Shown here one piece after another: positions 44,524 through 52,278 of a stretch of 64,000 nt of DNA. Origin of the DNA: Neorhizobium sp. NCHU2750 (lineage in GTDB: Bacteria > Pseudomonadota > Alphaproteobacteria > Rhizobiales > Rhizobiaceae). A program made the translations under genes and the position numbers. The notes beneath the pieces are model-generated. The model worked only from the letters and a program-made list of their open reading frames with translations, ran no database searches and was not told the DNA's origin. The stretch spans positions 2,232,001-2,296,000 of the forward strand of contig NZ_CP030827.1 in assembly GCF_003597675.1 (NCBI RefSeq), written 5' to 3'. Within the stretch, counting starts at the first letter, position 1. Each line of letters opens with the position of its first letter.

Positions 44524-45791
44524 TCATACTTTGCGTCATATTCGTGGTGGGCCTGCTGCTCGGCATGCCTGTCATTTTCGCCATCGGTCTCTCCTCGATC
44601 GCCACCGTGTTCTATGAAGGGCTGCCGCTCGCAGTCGTCTTCCAGCGCATGGCGTCGGGCATGGCCACGTTTTCATTCCTCACCATTCCCTTCTTCATCT
44701 TCACCGGCGAACTGATGATGTACGGCGGCATTGCCGACCGGCTCATCCGCTGCTCCAAGGCAATGGTCGGCCATGTTCGCGGCGGTCTCGGCATGACCAA
44801 CGTGTTGGCCTGCACCATGTTCGGCGGCGTCTCCGGCTCTCCGGTTGCCGACGTCTCGGCCATGGGCTCGGCCCTCATCCCGCTGATGAAGCGCGAGGGC
44901 ATCGACGCCGACTACGCCGTCAACGTAACGACCTATTCGTCGCTCGTCGGCGCGCTGATGCCGACCAGCCATAACATGATCATCTATTCGCTCGCCGCAG
45001 GTGGCGTGGTCTCGATGAACGCGCTGATCATGGCCGGCGCGATCCCCGCACTGATCCTGACGATTGCCAACGTCACCACCGCCTATGTCGTCGCCCGCCG
45101 CCGCGGTTATGCGCGCGGAGAGTTTCCGGGCTGGGGCGAAGTCGCCCGCAGCCTTGCATCGGCACTGCCCGGCCTGTTCATCGTCTTCATCATCGTCGGC
45201 GGCATTCTGTCAGGCGTCTTCACCGCGGCTGAAGCCGGCGCCGTCGCCGTTTTCTACGCGCTGCTCTTGACCGTCTTCGTCTATCGCAGCCTGTCTTTCG
45301 ACAACTTCATGCGTGCGGTCGCCAAGGCAACCAAGACGACCGGCGTGGTGTTGCTGCTGATCGGCATTTCCACGATGTTCGGCTACCTGATGAGCATTTA
45401 TGGCGTTGCCGACATGGTGGGTGACATGCTGAGCGACATCAGCGACAAGCCCTGGGTGATCTTCATCCTGGTCAACATCGCCCTGTTCATCTTCGGCATC
45501 TTCCTCGACATGGCAGCCCACATCCTGGTCTGCACGCCGATCTTCCTGCCGATCGTGACCCATTACGGCATGGACCCGGTACAGTTCGGCATCATCGTGC
45601 TGCTGAACTCGACCATCGGCCTCAACACGCCGCCCGTCGGCGCCGCCTTCTACCTCGGCTGCGCCATCGGTGAAGTGCCGGTCGGCAAGGTCGTGCGGTC
45701 GATCTGGCCGTTCATGGTCGCGCTGTGGACCACGCTGATGATCGTCACGCTCATCCCCGAAGTATCGATGTTCGTGCAGAGCGTCCTCTAA
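44514..45791 (+). CDS. TRAP transporter large permease (DctM family)
   Basis: 425-residue inner-membrane protein with about twelve helices, the transport subunit of the TRAP system. Family marks are LGMPVIFAIGLSSIATVFYE, the TIPFFIFTGELMMYGGIADR segment, NVLACTMFGGVSGSPVADVS and NSTIGLNTPPVGAAFYLGCA. It completes the DctPQM importer for the galactarate-type cluster. The gene ends 25 bases before a rho-independent terminator, which closes the cluster. Confidence 0.94.
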   Translation: MALIILCVIFVVGLLLGMPVIFAIGLSSIATVFYEGLPLAVVFQRMASGMATFSFLTIPFFIFTGELMMYGGIADRLIRCSKAMVGHVRGGLGMTNVLACTMFGGVSGSPVADVSAMGSALIPLMKREGIDADYAVNVTTYSSLVGALMPTSHNMIIYSLAAGGVVSMNALIMAGAIPALILTIANVTTAYVVARRRGYARGEFPGWGEVARSLASALPGLFIVFIIVGGILSGVFTAAEAGAVAVFYALLLTVFVYRSLSFDNFMRAVAKATKTTGVVLLLIGISTMFGYLMSIYGVADMVGDMLSDISDKPWVIFILVNIALFIFGIFLDMAAHILVCTPIFLPIVTHYGMDPVQFGIIVLLNSTIGLNTPPVGAAFYLGCAIGEVPVGKVVRSIWPFMVALWTTLMIVTLIPEVSMFVQSVL

Positions 45792-45816
45792 CGGGCATGA
45801 CATGATGTGCAACCTG

Positions 45817-45846
45817 GGTCCCGCCTTGTGCGGGACCTTTGCTTTT
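45817..45846 (+). terminator. Rho-independent terminator after dctM
   Basis: GGTCCCGC (45817-45824) pairs with GCGGGACC (45830-45837) around the loop CTTGT, followed by TTTGCTTTTT. It closes the hexarate/TRAP operon. The loop is the same CTTGT as in the repeats at 28041 and 33475. Confidence 0.88.
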
Positions 45847-45938
45847 TGCGGGTTTCGCCATCCCCTGCGGACGGTTACAGTCCAGCTTTCAGACCGCCAG
45901 CGTTCAGATTGAATGCAATGTTTGCCAGGACCGATACA

Positions 45939-47174
45939 ATGACCGATACCGTGACCAGCCGTTTTCTCCGCTATGTCGTGCTCGATACCCAGTCCGACGC
46001 CTCCTCCCCCTCCCAGCCATCGACCGCCAAGCAGCTCGATCTCGGCCGGCTTCTGCTGCAGGAACTGCGTGACCTCGGCGTCAAGGATGCCGAACTGGAT
46101 GAGCACGGCTATGTCTACGCGACGATCCCGGCCAATACCGGCAAGAACAACGTGCCCGTCATCTGCTTCTGCGCCCATATGGACACCGCTCCGGACTTCT
46201 CCGGCACCAATGTCAGGCCGCAGGTGATCCACGGCTACAAGGGCGGTGACATCTCGCTTCCCGGCGACACGAGCCGCATCATCCGCGAGGCCGAGCATCC
46301 CGAACTGAAGAAGCAGATCGGCAACGACATCATTACGTCCGACGGCACGACCCTGCTCGGCGCCGACGACAAGGCCGGTCTCGCGGAGATCATGACCGCC
46401 GCCGAATTCCTTCTCAACAACCCCGATATCAAGCATGGCGCGATCCGCATCCTCTTCACCCCTGACGAGGAAATCGCCCGCGGCGTCGAAAAGGTCGACC
46501 TGAAGAAGCTCGGCGCCGATTTCGGCTATACGCTGGACGGTGAGACGGCCGGGACGATCGAGGACGAGACCTTTTCCGCCGATGCTGCCGAGATCGCCAT
46601 CAAGGGCGTCGCCATCCATCCGGGCTTTGCCTATGGCAAGATGGAAAACGCCATCCGCATCGCCGGCGACATCATCGCAAAACTGCCGCGCGACATGGCG
46701 CCTGAAACGACAAAGGGCCGCGACGGCTTCATCCATCCGACTTCCGTCACCGGCACGATGGAAGGCGCAAGGATCAGTCTCATCCTGCGCGACTTCACCA
46801 CGGAAGGCCTGCAGGCCAAGGCCGCCCTGCTGCAATCCGTCGTGGATGCGGTCATGGCTACCTATCCCGGCTCGTCGAGCAGCGTGAAGATCACCGAACA
46901 GTATCGCAACATGAAGGAAGTTCTCGACCGCCATCCCGAGATCGTCGACAACGCCATCGAGGCGATCAGTCGGGCCGGCATGAAGCCGGTGCGCGGCAGC
47001 ATCCGCGGCGGCACCGATGGATCACGATTGTCCTTCATGGGTCTGCCCTGCCCCAATATCTTCGCCGGCGGCCATGCCTTCCACTCGCCGCTCGAATGGG
47101 TGAGCAGCCAGGACATGGACCGCGCCGTCCAGACCATCGTCGAACTGGCAAAGCTCTGGGAAGAGCGCGCCTGA
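45939..47174 (+). CDS. pepT: Peptidase T (tripeptidase)
   Basis: 411-residue M20B zinc aminotripeptidase that removes the N-terminal residue of tripeptides in the cytoplasm. Metal and catalytic residues are in CFCAHMDTAPDFSG, LGADDKAGLAEIM, and FTPDEEIARGVEK; the dimer domain has KGVAIHPGFAYGK. The C-terminal ligand histidine is in AGGHAFHSPLEWV. Length matches E. coli PepT (about 408). I use the ATG at 45939; an ATG at 45918 would add seven residues. Single gene, isolated by the upstream terminator. Confidence 0.95.
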   Translation: MTDTVTSRFLRYVVLDTQSDASSPSQPSTAKQLDLGRLLLQELRDLGVKDAELDEHGYVYATIPANTGKNNVPVICFCAHMDTAPDFSGTNVRPQVIHGYKGGDISLPGDTSRIIREAEHPELKKQIGNDIITSDGTTLLGADDKAGLAEIMTAAEFLLNNPDIKHGAIRILFTPDEEIARGVEKVDLKKLGADFGYTLDGETAGTIEDETFSADAAEIAIKGVAIHPGFAYGKMENAIRIAGDIIAKLPRDMAPETTKGRDGFIHPTSVTGTMEGARISLILRDFTTEGLQAKAALLQSVVDAVMATYPGSSSSVKITEQYRNMKEVLDRHPEIVDNAIEAISRAGMKPVRGSIRGGTDGSRLSFMGLPCPNIFAGGHAFHSPLEWVSSQDMDRAVQTIVELAKLWEERA

Positions 47175-47205
47175 CGGGCACTCGCCTGCCCTTTCACTCC
47201 TTGCG

Positions 47206-47736
47206 TCAATGCACGGTGAGGCTTCCCAGCTCGTCGACCAGGCTTTTGCGCGCCCGGTTGACGCGGCTTTTCACCGTGCCGACCTCGCAGCGGCAGATCC
47301 GCGCCGTCTCGTCATAGCTGCTACCGAATGAAATCAGGAGCAGCGCCTGACGCACCCCGCCGGGCATCCTATCGAGCGCCTCCTCCATCTCGATCCTGCG
47401 GATCGCCCAGTCCTGCGACGGAGGCACTCCGAGTACCGCGACAAGCGCATCCGGCAGGCCCACCTGTTCGCGCTGCCGCACCCTGTAGGCGGTGCAGAAC
47501 GTGTTGCGCATGATGGTGAAAAGCCATGACTTGAGTGCCGTGCCTGGACGGAACTGCCCGGAGGCCGAAAGCGCCTTCAACAGCGTGTCCTGAACCAGAT
47601 CCTCGACATCGCCGCGCGGCCCGACAAGACGTCGGGCAAAGCGCGTCAATGCCGGTATCTGTGCAGCAATATTCCGCTCGACCTCGGCTCGTGTGCCATC
47701 GCCGAGCGGTGCTGCATCACGTCGCTGCATACCCAT
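47206..47736 (-). CDS. ECF sigma factor, EcfG-like
   Basis: 176-residue sigma-70-family factor with only regions 2 and 4. Region 2 contains DVEDLVQDTLLKALSASGQF and SWLFTIMRNTFCTAYR; region 4 has SYDETARICRCEVGTVKSRV, the -35 recognition helix. The wording FRPGT..KSWLFTIMRNTF is typical of EcfG-group sigma factors and their paralogues, which run the alphaproteobacterial general stress response. No NepR-like anti-sigma gene lies next to it, so it may be a secondary EcfG. The ATG at 47736 has GGAGG seven bases upstream. A near match to an EcfG promoter (GCAAC-N16-CGTT) lies upstream at 47760-47784, which would allow control by stress sigma factors. Confidence 0.86.
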   Translation of the reverse strand: MGMQRRDAAPLGDGTRAEVERNIAAQIPALTRFARRLVGPRGDVEDLVQDTLLKALSASGQFRPGTALKSWLFTIMRNTFCTAYRVRQREQVGLPDALVAVLGVPPSQDWAIRRIEMEEALDRMPGGVRQALLLISFGSSYDETARICRCEVGTVKSRVNRARKSLVDELGSLTVH

Positions 47737-47783
47737 CCTCACTCCTCCATTTGTCGGAAAACGAAGGACACCCCCATGCGTTG

Positions 47784-47803
47784 CCGTACGGAACCGTACG
47801 GAA
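47784..47803. repeat. Tandem duplicated palindrome in a divergent promoter region
   Basis: CCGTACGGAA occurs twice in direct tandem, and each copy contains the perfect palindrome CCGTACGG. It lies between the ECF sigma gene and the divergent DUF6894 gene, in position to be an operator for either. Confidence 0.65.
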
Positions 47804-47859
47804 CGGCCGTCAGGACAGCCAGGTCGGGAACACTTGGGCGACTTGTCGGTAGGGTAGCG

Positions 47860-48111
47860 ATGAATGAAACGACGAAAGCCATGCCCAGATATTATTTTCA
47901 CGTTCGCCTCGCCGGAAAGCGCTACGACGATCTGGAGGGAAGCGAAATGAGGGATGACGAGACGGCACTCGCCGAGGCAAGGATATCGGCCCGCGAACTG
48001 AGCGCCGACCGGCTGAGACGAGGCATTACGACAGACGAGGCCGCCTTCGAGGTCGAGGATGCGGACGGCACCGTGATCGGCACGATCCCGTTTCCCCGCA
48101 CGATGGCGTAG
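47860..48111 (+). CDS. DUF6894-family small protein
   Basis: 83-residue protein built on the DUF6894 pattern: MPRYYFHVRLAGKRYDDLEG, then DDETALAEARISARELSADR, then a strand-rich end with FEVEDADGTVIGTIPF. This family is common and multi-copy in Rhizobiales, and its function is unknown. The start may be the ATG at 47860 (AGGGT upstream) or the ATG at 47881, which begins at the conserved MPRYYF. It is divergent from an EcfG-like sigma gene and convergent with a Crp/Fnr gene only two bases beyond its stop, so stress control is plausible. Confidence 0.8.
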   Translation: MNETTKAMPRYYFHVRLAGKRYDDLEGSEMRDDETALAEARISARELSADRLRRGITTDEAAFEVEDADGTVIGTIPFPRTMA

Positions 48112-48113
48112 CC

Positions 48114-48830
48114 TCAGCTGAACGGCCCAAGCAGCCGAAAATATTCCCGTTCCGCCTCGCCATAGGCATCGCGGGCGAATTCCTCCAGCGCCGGCCGGTC
48201 GCGCACGATGATCATGCCGCGTTCGGAATAGATCAGCTTGCGCCCTTCGAGCATATGCAATGCGGTCGTCACACTCGGGCGGCGGACCGCCAGCATGATC
48301 GACAGGAACTCGTGTGTCAGGCTGATCTCGTCGCCATCGGTACGGTCGTGGCACATCAGGATCCACCGTGCCAGCCGCTCATCGATATGGTGGACGGCAT
48401 TGGACAGCGACGTATAGGCGCCCTGCACCGAAAGCGCCTGCACATATTTTCCAAGCAGCGCCTTCAGCCCCGGATCCTCGTCGAGAAAGCGTTTCAACAC
48501 GCTTGCCGCGATCCGGTAGCCATCCCCCTGCACCTGCATGAAGATCGAGAATGGATCGCTGCCAGCATCCAGAACCACGGCGGCCGGCGTCATTCCGTCG
48601 CGACCGAAAATGCCGATCTCCGCATGCTGCCCCTGCGGCGAGCGCGCCACGATCGAGGCGATGCCGGTCTCGGGGAAATAGGCGTAATCAGCCTCCTCAT
48701 GCGGCTCGGAAAGTTCGAAACCGCGAGGAAGCTCGACGAATTCGAGATTGCTGGAGAAGGCGGCGAAGCTGTCAGGCGACATGAGCCGGAGCAGATTGTT
48801 GCGGACCGCCGATTGCCGAATGTCACCCAT
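48114..48830 (-). CDS. Crp/Fnr-family transcriptional regulator 1
   Basis: 238 residues. A cNMP-binding-type beta-roll spans about 25-115 (FVELPRGFELSEPHEEADYA ... GIASIVARSPQGQHAEIGIF). A long helix follows, then a C-terminal Crp winged helix (about 165-225) with LTHEFLSIMLAVRRPSVTTA. The Fnr cysteine cluster is absent, so it does not sense oxygen by an iron-sulfur cluster, and the arginine-serine phosphate loop of true Crp is not evident. It is a paralogue of the gene at 49394-50113 and lies in a stress-related block. Its ligand and targets are unknown. Confidence 0.88.
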   Translation of the reverse strand: MGDIRQSAVRNNLLRLMSPDSFAAFSSNLEFVELPRGFELSEPHEEADYAYFPETGIASIVARSPQGQHAEIGIFGRDGMTPAAVVLDAGSDPFSIFMQVQGDGYRIAASVLKRFLDEDPGLKALLGKYVQALSVQGAYTSLSNAVHHIDERLARWILMCHDRTDGDEISLTHEFLSIMLAVRRPSVTTALHMLEGRKLIYSERGMIIVRDRPALEEFARDAYGEAEREYFRLLGPFS

Positions 48831-49032
48831 CGCTCATCCTTGATAGGAGAACATGGCCTGTTCGGCTTCCTCTGGAACGAGAGTCTCCGCTTGATTTGAA
48901 CGATTTCCATCTATGACCATAGAATGGGCGACACAACCCGGCAGGACCGCTCGGTACGGTATCAGACAAAGGGGTACGCGGGCGCAAAAACCGTTTATCT
49001 AATCAGTATCTTGATGCCGCCAGAGATTCGTT

Positions 49033-49413
49033 TTGCCAGATAAGCTCATACTGCTCCTCGAAGACCAGCCGCTGATCTCCCTCGATATCGAGGAAGCGCT
49101 CGTGGAAAAGGGCATGCGCAATCTCGTCACGCTGCGCAGCCGCAAGGAAGCGCTCGACTGGCTTTCGCAATCCTCGCCGGATTTCGTGCTTCTCGATCTC
49201 TATCTGGATGATGGCGATAGCCAGCCGGTCCTCGAGCGTTTGCAGCAGGCCGGCATTCCCTTCATGATCTATACCGGAAGCGAAAGACCATCCGAATGGG
49301 ATGCCAGCCTGTTTGAGGGCAGCGAATGGATGAGCAAGCCCGGAGATCCGGATGCGCTCGCAGACCGGATCAAGACCAGGCTTGCACCATCATCTAGGCC
49401 GAGCGTCGGGTAA
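49033..49413 (+). CDS. Single-domain response regulator (receiver only)
   Basis: 126-residue CheY-like receiver without an output domain. Acidic pair in LLLEDQPLIS (residues 10-11), phosphoacceptor D55 in FVLLDLYLDD, threonine/serine switch in MIYTGSE and the conserved lysine in WMSKPGDPD. It probably works as a phosphate shuttle or sink, or as an adaptor in a phosphorelay. The start is a TTG at 49033; there is no in-frame ATG upstream. Its last 20 bases overlap the 3' end of the convergent Crp/Fnr gene 2. In Alphaproteobacteria, receivers like this often tune the PhyR-EcfG stress pathway; that is an inference from the neighbours. Confidence 0.82.
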   Translation: MPDKLILLLEDQPLISLDIEEALVEKGMRNLVTLRSRKEALDWLSQSSPDFVLLDLYLDDGDSQPVLERLQQAGIPFMIYTGSERPSEWDASLFEGSEWMSKPGDPDALADRIKTRLAPSSRPSVG

Positions 49414-50113
49414 TATCCTCGACGCTGCCGAACAGCCGCTCGTACTCGCGCTCCGCACCACCGTATGAATCGGCGGCGAAGCGCTCCAGCGCCTTGCGGT
49501 CGCGCACGATGATTGTGCCGCGATGCGAATAGATCAGCTGCTTTCCCTCCAGTACATGCAATGCCACCGTCACGCTCGGGCGACGCACGGACAGCATGAT
49601 CGCCAGGAACTCGTGCGTCAGGTCGATCGCATCGCCGTCCACCCGGTCGTGGCACATCAATATCCACCGCGCCAGACGCTCGTCGACGGGATGAATGGCA
49701 TTCGACAGCGCGGTAAAGGCCGCCTGGCTCAGCGCCACATGCGCCCATCGGCTCAACAGGCTTTTGACCTCCGGACGCGCCTCGATGATGTTGCGCATGA
49801 TCGCGATCGGCACGCGCACGCCGCGTCCCGGCACCTGCATGACGACGAGATAGGGCGTATCGGCAGCGCCGAGCGCGATCGAGGCCGGGCTCACGCCCTC
49901 GCGGCCGAGAAGGCCGATCTCGGTGCGCTTGCCGGACGGCGACGTCACGACAGTCGAGATCACCCCCGAAAGCGGGAAATAGCAGTATTCGAGCGGTTCG
50001 CCCGGCGCCGAGAGCACGAAGCCTTGGGGAAGATTGATCGGCTGCAGGACAGGTTCCAGCGCCGTGTAATCCTCATGAGAAAGAAGTGCCAAGAGTTTGT
50101 TCTGGTCTCGCAT
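49394..50113 (-). CDS. Crp/Fnr-family transcriptional regulator 2
   Basis: 239-residue paralogue of the regulator at 48114-48830, with the same plan: beta-roll (YCYFPLSGVISTVVTSPSGK, TEIGLLGREGVS), dimer helix, and the winged helix LTHEFLAIMLSVRRPSVTVA. The long central stretch ERLARWILMCHDR is almost the same in both proteins. No Fnr cysteines. Upstream, at 50355-50379 on the same strand, is a perfect EcfG-type promoter, so this regulator is likely part of the general stress regulon. The leader would be about 235 bases. The 3' end overlaps the convergent receiver gene by 20 bases. Confidence 0.88.
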   Translation of the reverse strand: MRDQNKLLALLSHEDYTALEPVLQPINLPQGFVLSAPGEPLEYCYFPLSGVISTVVTSPSGKRTEIGLLGREGVSPASIALGAADTPYLVVMQVPGRGVRVPIAIMRNIIEARPEVKSLLSRWAHVALSQAAFTALSNAIHPVDERLARWILMCHDRVDGDAIDLTHEFLAIMLSVRRPSVTVALHVLEGKQLIYSHRGTIIVRDRKALERFAADSYGGAEREYERLFGSVEDITRRSA

Positions 50114-50657
50114 GTCAGTCCTTTCCTTTTCCTATCCTCTTTGGTTCATCCTCTGGAGCCCCTGCATCCCGTTTGATGCACAACGGAGGCTCCAGGCCTT
50201 TGAATTCACGCATCGCCGATGCCGAAAATCGGATCCGGCTCCCGGCCGATGCGCCAGTCTTCGTCGCCCATCCCGATGTGCGACGGCCCGCTCCGCTATA
50301 ACTCCGTGAGCTGCATGTTTTGCTGCGCTCTCCCGAGCCGGCGGGCGCATTGGTAACGGCGACGGCCACTTGAAGTTCCCAATTGTAGACACCACCTCAT
50401 ATTCGTCGGTTGCCTGATAGGGACCGGCAAGACGACTTCAGCAGCGTCTACCGACCATGTTGCTCGATGAGGATATGGTGCGACGAAGGCTCATCCCTTG
50501 TAGTGCCCGCCGGATAAGGCGGCGCGCCGTCCATCATGCTTGTCCAACACCGAACCGGGCCGCTGCAAAGTCGGCTGAATTCGCCTGCGCCAACAGCCTT
50601 CCTGATGCGGCCGCATGCGGGGCGAAACAAGTTCGAGTGTTGCGTCTGGAGAGAGCG
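50114..50657. promoter_or_regulatory. 544-base region upstream of Crp/Fnr gene 2 and the DnaJ-like gene
   Basis: Open frames here have no recognisable domain and poor start contexts, so I call no gene. The clear element is the minus-strand EcfG-type promoter at 50355-50379. A ribosome binding site for the DnaJ-like gene (GGAGAGAG) sits at 50647-50654. The remainder has no obvious repeat or RNA structure. Confidence 0.55.
50355..50379 (-). promoter_or_regulatory. EcfG (general stress sigma)-type promoter
   Basis: On the minus strand GGAAC (50379-50375), a 16-base spacer and CGTT (50358-50355). This exactly fits the EcfG/RpoE2 pattern GGAAC-N18/19-TT known from Sinorhizobium. It points to Crp/Fnr gene 2, about 240 bases downstream. 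Confidence 0.75.
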
Positions 50658-51620
50658 ATGAGACAGGATCCTTATGAAATCTTGGGCGTGAAGCAGGATG
50701 CGTCGCAAAAGGACATCCAGAGCGCCTTCCGCAAGCTTGCCAAGAAGTACCACCCCGACCTTAATCCGGGAGATCGCAAGGCCGAGGAGATCTTCAAGGA
50801 GATTTCCGCCGCCAACGAGATCCTTGGCGACGGGGACAAGCGCGCCCGCTTCGACCGCGGCGAGATCGACATCAACGGCGTCGAACGCGCCCCCTCCCAG
50901 AATTACCGCGAATATGCCGGCGCCGGACAACACGGCGCACCGGGTGCAGAGGATGCCTTCTTCGATGAGGGCGGCTTCTCCCAGTTCGGCGGTTTCGAAG
51001 ACATATTCGCAAGCTTCATGTCGCGCCGCGGCGGCGGCAACGCCTCGCAATTCGGTGGCGGCCCGTTCGGTGGCGCGCACTTCCGCGCTGCTGGCGCCGA
51101 CGCCCATTACACGATGGAGGTCGCCTTCCTCGATGCGATCAACGGCACGACGGCCTCGGTCTCGCTCGGCCCCGGCTCGTCGCTCGACGTCAAGATCCCC
51201 GCCGGCACCCGCGACGGCCAGACGCTTCGCCTGCGCGGCAAGGGCGGCAAGGGTCCTGCCAAGGGCCAAGACGGCGACGCCATGATCGAGATCAGGGTCA
51301 AGCCGCATGCCTTCTTCAGGCGTGACGGCGACGATATCCGTGTCGAAGTGCCGATCACCATCCGCGAGGCTGTGCTGGGCGGCAAGGTCAAGGTGCCGAC
51401 CCCCGGCGGCTATGTGAACATGAACCTCAAGCCGAATACCAATAGCGGAACCGTGCTGCGCCTGAAGGGCAAGGGTGCCCCGAAAGCCGGCGGTCACGGC
51501 GACGTTCTGGTAACGCTGAAGATCGTCCTGCCCGAAAAGCCGGATGCCGAACTGACCCGGATGATGGAAAGCTGGCCGGAAGACGCGGCAGGCAATCCCC
51601 GCCGCACGCTCACCCTCTGA
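50658..51620 (+). CDS. DnaJ/CbpA-type co-chaperone
   Basis: 320-residue J-domain protein. The J domain (residues 1-70) has [20 protein letters not shown] and the HPD motif in [11 protein letters not shown], needed to stimulate DnaK ATPase. A Gly/Phe-rich linker (about 95-150) follows, then two DnaJ C-terminal substrate-binding domains ([20 protein letters not shown] and [20 protein letters not shown]). The zinc-finger region of classical DnaJ is missing, so it belongs to the CbpA group. The ATG at 50658 follows GGAGAGAG. It stands between stress-related regulators; the sequence shows no heat-shock promoter that I recognise. Confidence 0.92.
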   Translation: MRQDPYEILGVKQDASQKDIQSAFRKLAKKYHPDLNPGDRKAEEIFKEISAANEILGDGDKRARFDRGEIDINGVERAPSQNYREYAGAGQHGAPGAEDAFFDEGGFSQFGGFEDIFASFMSRRGGGNASQFGGGPFGGAHFRAAGADAHYTMEVAFLDAINGTTASVSLGPGSSLDVKIPAGTRDGQTLRLRGKGGKGPAKGQDGDAMIEIRVKPHAFFRRDGDDIRVEVPITIREAVLGGKVKVPTPGGYVNMNLKPNTNSGTVLRLKGKGAPKAGGHGDVLVTLKIVLPEKPDAELTRMMESWPEDAAGNPRRTLTL

Positions 51621-51659
51621 CACCTCCCCGCAGGACCGCGATGCAGTCCTGCGCAGGTG
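51621..51659 (+). other. Stem-loop after the DnaJ-like gene
   Basis: Interrupted hairpin: CACCT/AGGTG outer pairing (51621-51625 and 51655-51659) and GCAGGAC/GTCCTGC inner pairing (51630-51636 and 51646-51652). It starts at the base after the stop codon and has no T-run, so it could be a rho-assisted terminator. Confidence 0.5.
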
Positions 51660-51746
51660 CTGAAAATCCCGTCGAGGACGCCGCCCGGATAAGACCCGGC
51701 TAAGCAACACAGACACATCTTTCCCATCTTAACCTTTAGGAAAGAC

Positions 51747-51771
51747 GGAACTTTGTAGTCCTTGATGCGTC
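51747..51771 (+). promoter_or_regulatory. Weak EcfG-type promoter upstream of a receiver gene
   Basis: GGAAC (51747-51751), a 16-base spacer, then CGTC (51768-51771), one base off the CGTT consensus. It lies about 80 bases before the receiver gene at 51853, at a typical leader distance. Confidence 0.45.
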
Positions 51772-51852
51772 TTGTAATACGAAAGCAACGGTTGAAATAT
51801 CCGGTCAGGGCGCCATCTTGCCCCGGCCCATGAATGCTTCTGTTAGGGTAAG

Positions 51853-52242
51853 ATGACTGAACTCGAATATCTCAACGACTGTCCCAATATCCTTCTTCTC
51901 GAAGATGACCTTCTGCTTGCGATGGATATGGAAGACCATCTCTTGCAGACAGGCCACAAGATCGTCGGCCCCTTCGGCCGCATAGCCGATGCGCTCGATG
52001 CAATACCGCGCAACGATCTTGCCGGTGCGATCGTCGACCTCAATCTCCATGGCGAACTGTCATTCCCGGTCATCGAGGCGCTGCAGAAACTCTCCGTGCC
52101 GGTGATCATCTGCAGCGGCTATGCCGAACTGCCGGAACTGAAGAGCCGCCTCGCCGGCCTGCCGCTCCTGCCCAAGCCTTGGAACGTCCAGAAGCTCGAC
52201 CGCCTGATGCAGGAAACCTTCGGCGTCGGCACCAACGCCTGA
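51853..52242 (+). CDS. Single-domain response regulator (receiver only)
   Basis: 129-residue CheY-like receiver. Acidic pair in ILLLEDDLLLAMD (near 17-18), phosphoacceptor D62 in AGAIVDLNLHG, and the lysine in LLPKPWNVQK. The extra N-terminal MTELEYLNDCPN is short and there is no output domain. Such receivers regulate by binding partners or draining phosphate from kinases. The convergent neighbour is a receiver-HWE kinase gene, and a hairpin between them (52254-52278) ends both. It may be controlled by the EcfG-like promoter at 51747-51771. Confidence 0.88.
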   Translation: MTELEYLNDCPNILLLEDDLLLAMDMEDHLLQTGHKIVGPFGRIADALDAIPRNDLAGAIVDLNLHGELSFPVIEALQKLSVPVIICSGYAELPELKSRLAGLPLLPKPWNVQKLDRLMQETFGVGTNA

Positions 52243-52253
52243 CACCTGATGGG

Positions 52254-52278
52254 CGATATCAGCCCACGGCTGATATCG
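52254..52278. terminator. Hairpin between convergent receiver and HWE-kinase genes
   Basis: Perfect 11-bp arms CGATATCAGCC (52254-52264) and GGCTGATATCG (52268-52278) with a CAC loop. The hairpin overlaps the last codons of the HWE-kinase gene. No T-run on either side, so it may work with Rho or protect 3' ends. Confidence 0.6.

Noticed and set aside
47790..47850. Three GGAAC motifs on the plus strand near the DUF6894 gene
   Set aside because: None has CGTT at 16 or 17 bases; two are part of the tandem CCGTACGGAA repeat.
47737..48366. N-terminal extension of the EcfG-like sigma factor on the minus strand
   Set aside because: The extension crosses the divergent DUF6894 gene and the promoter region and has no sigma-factor similarity; the ATG at 47736 has a good ribosome binding site.
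50115..50369. 84-codon minus-strand frame in the gap before the DnaJ-like gene
   Set aside because: No ribosome binding site, odd composition, and it covers most of the leader downstream of the EcfG promoter; more likely non-coding.
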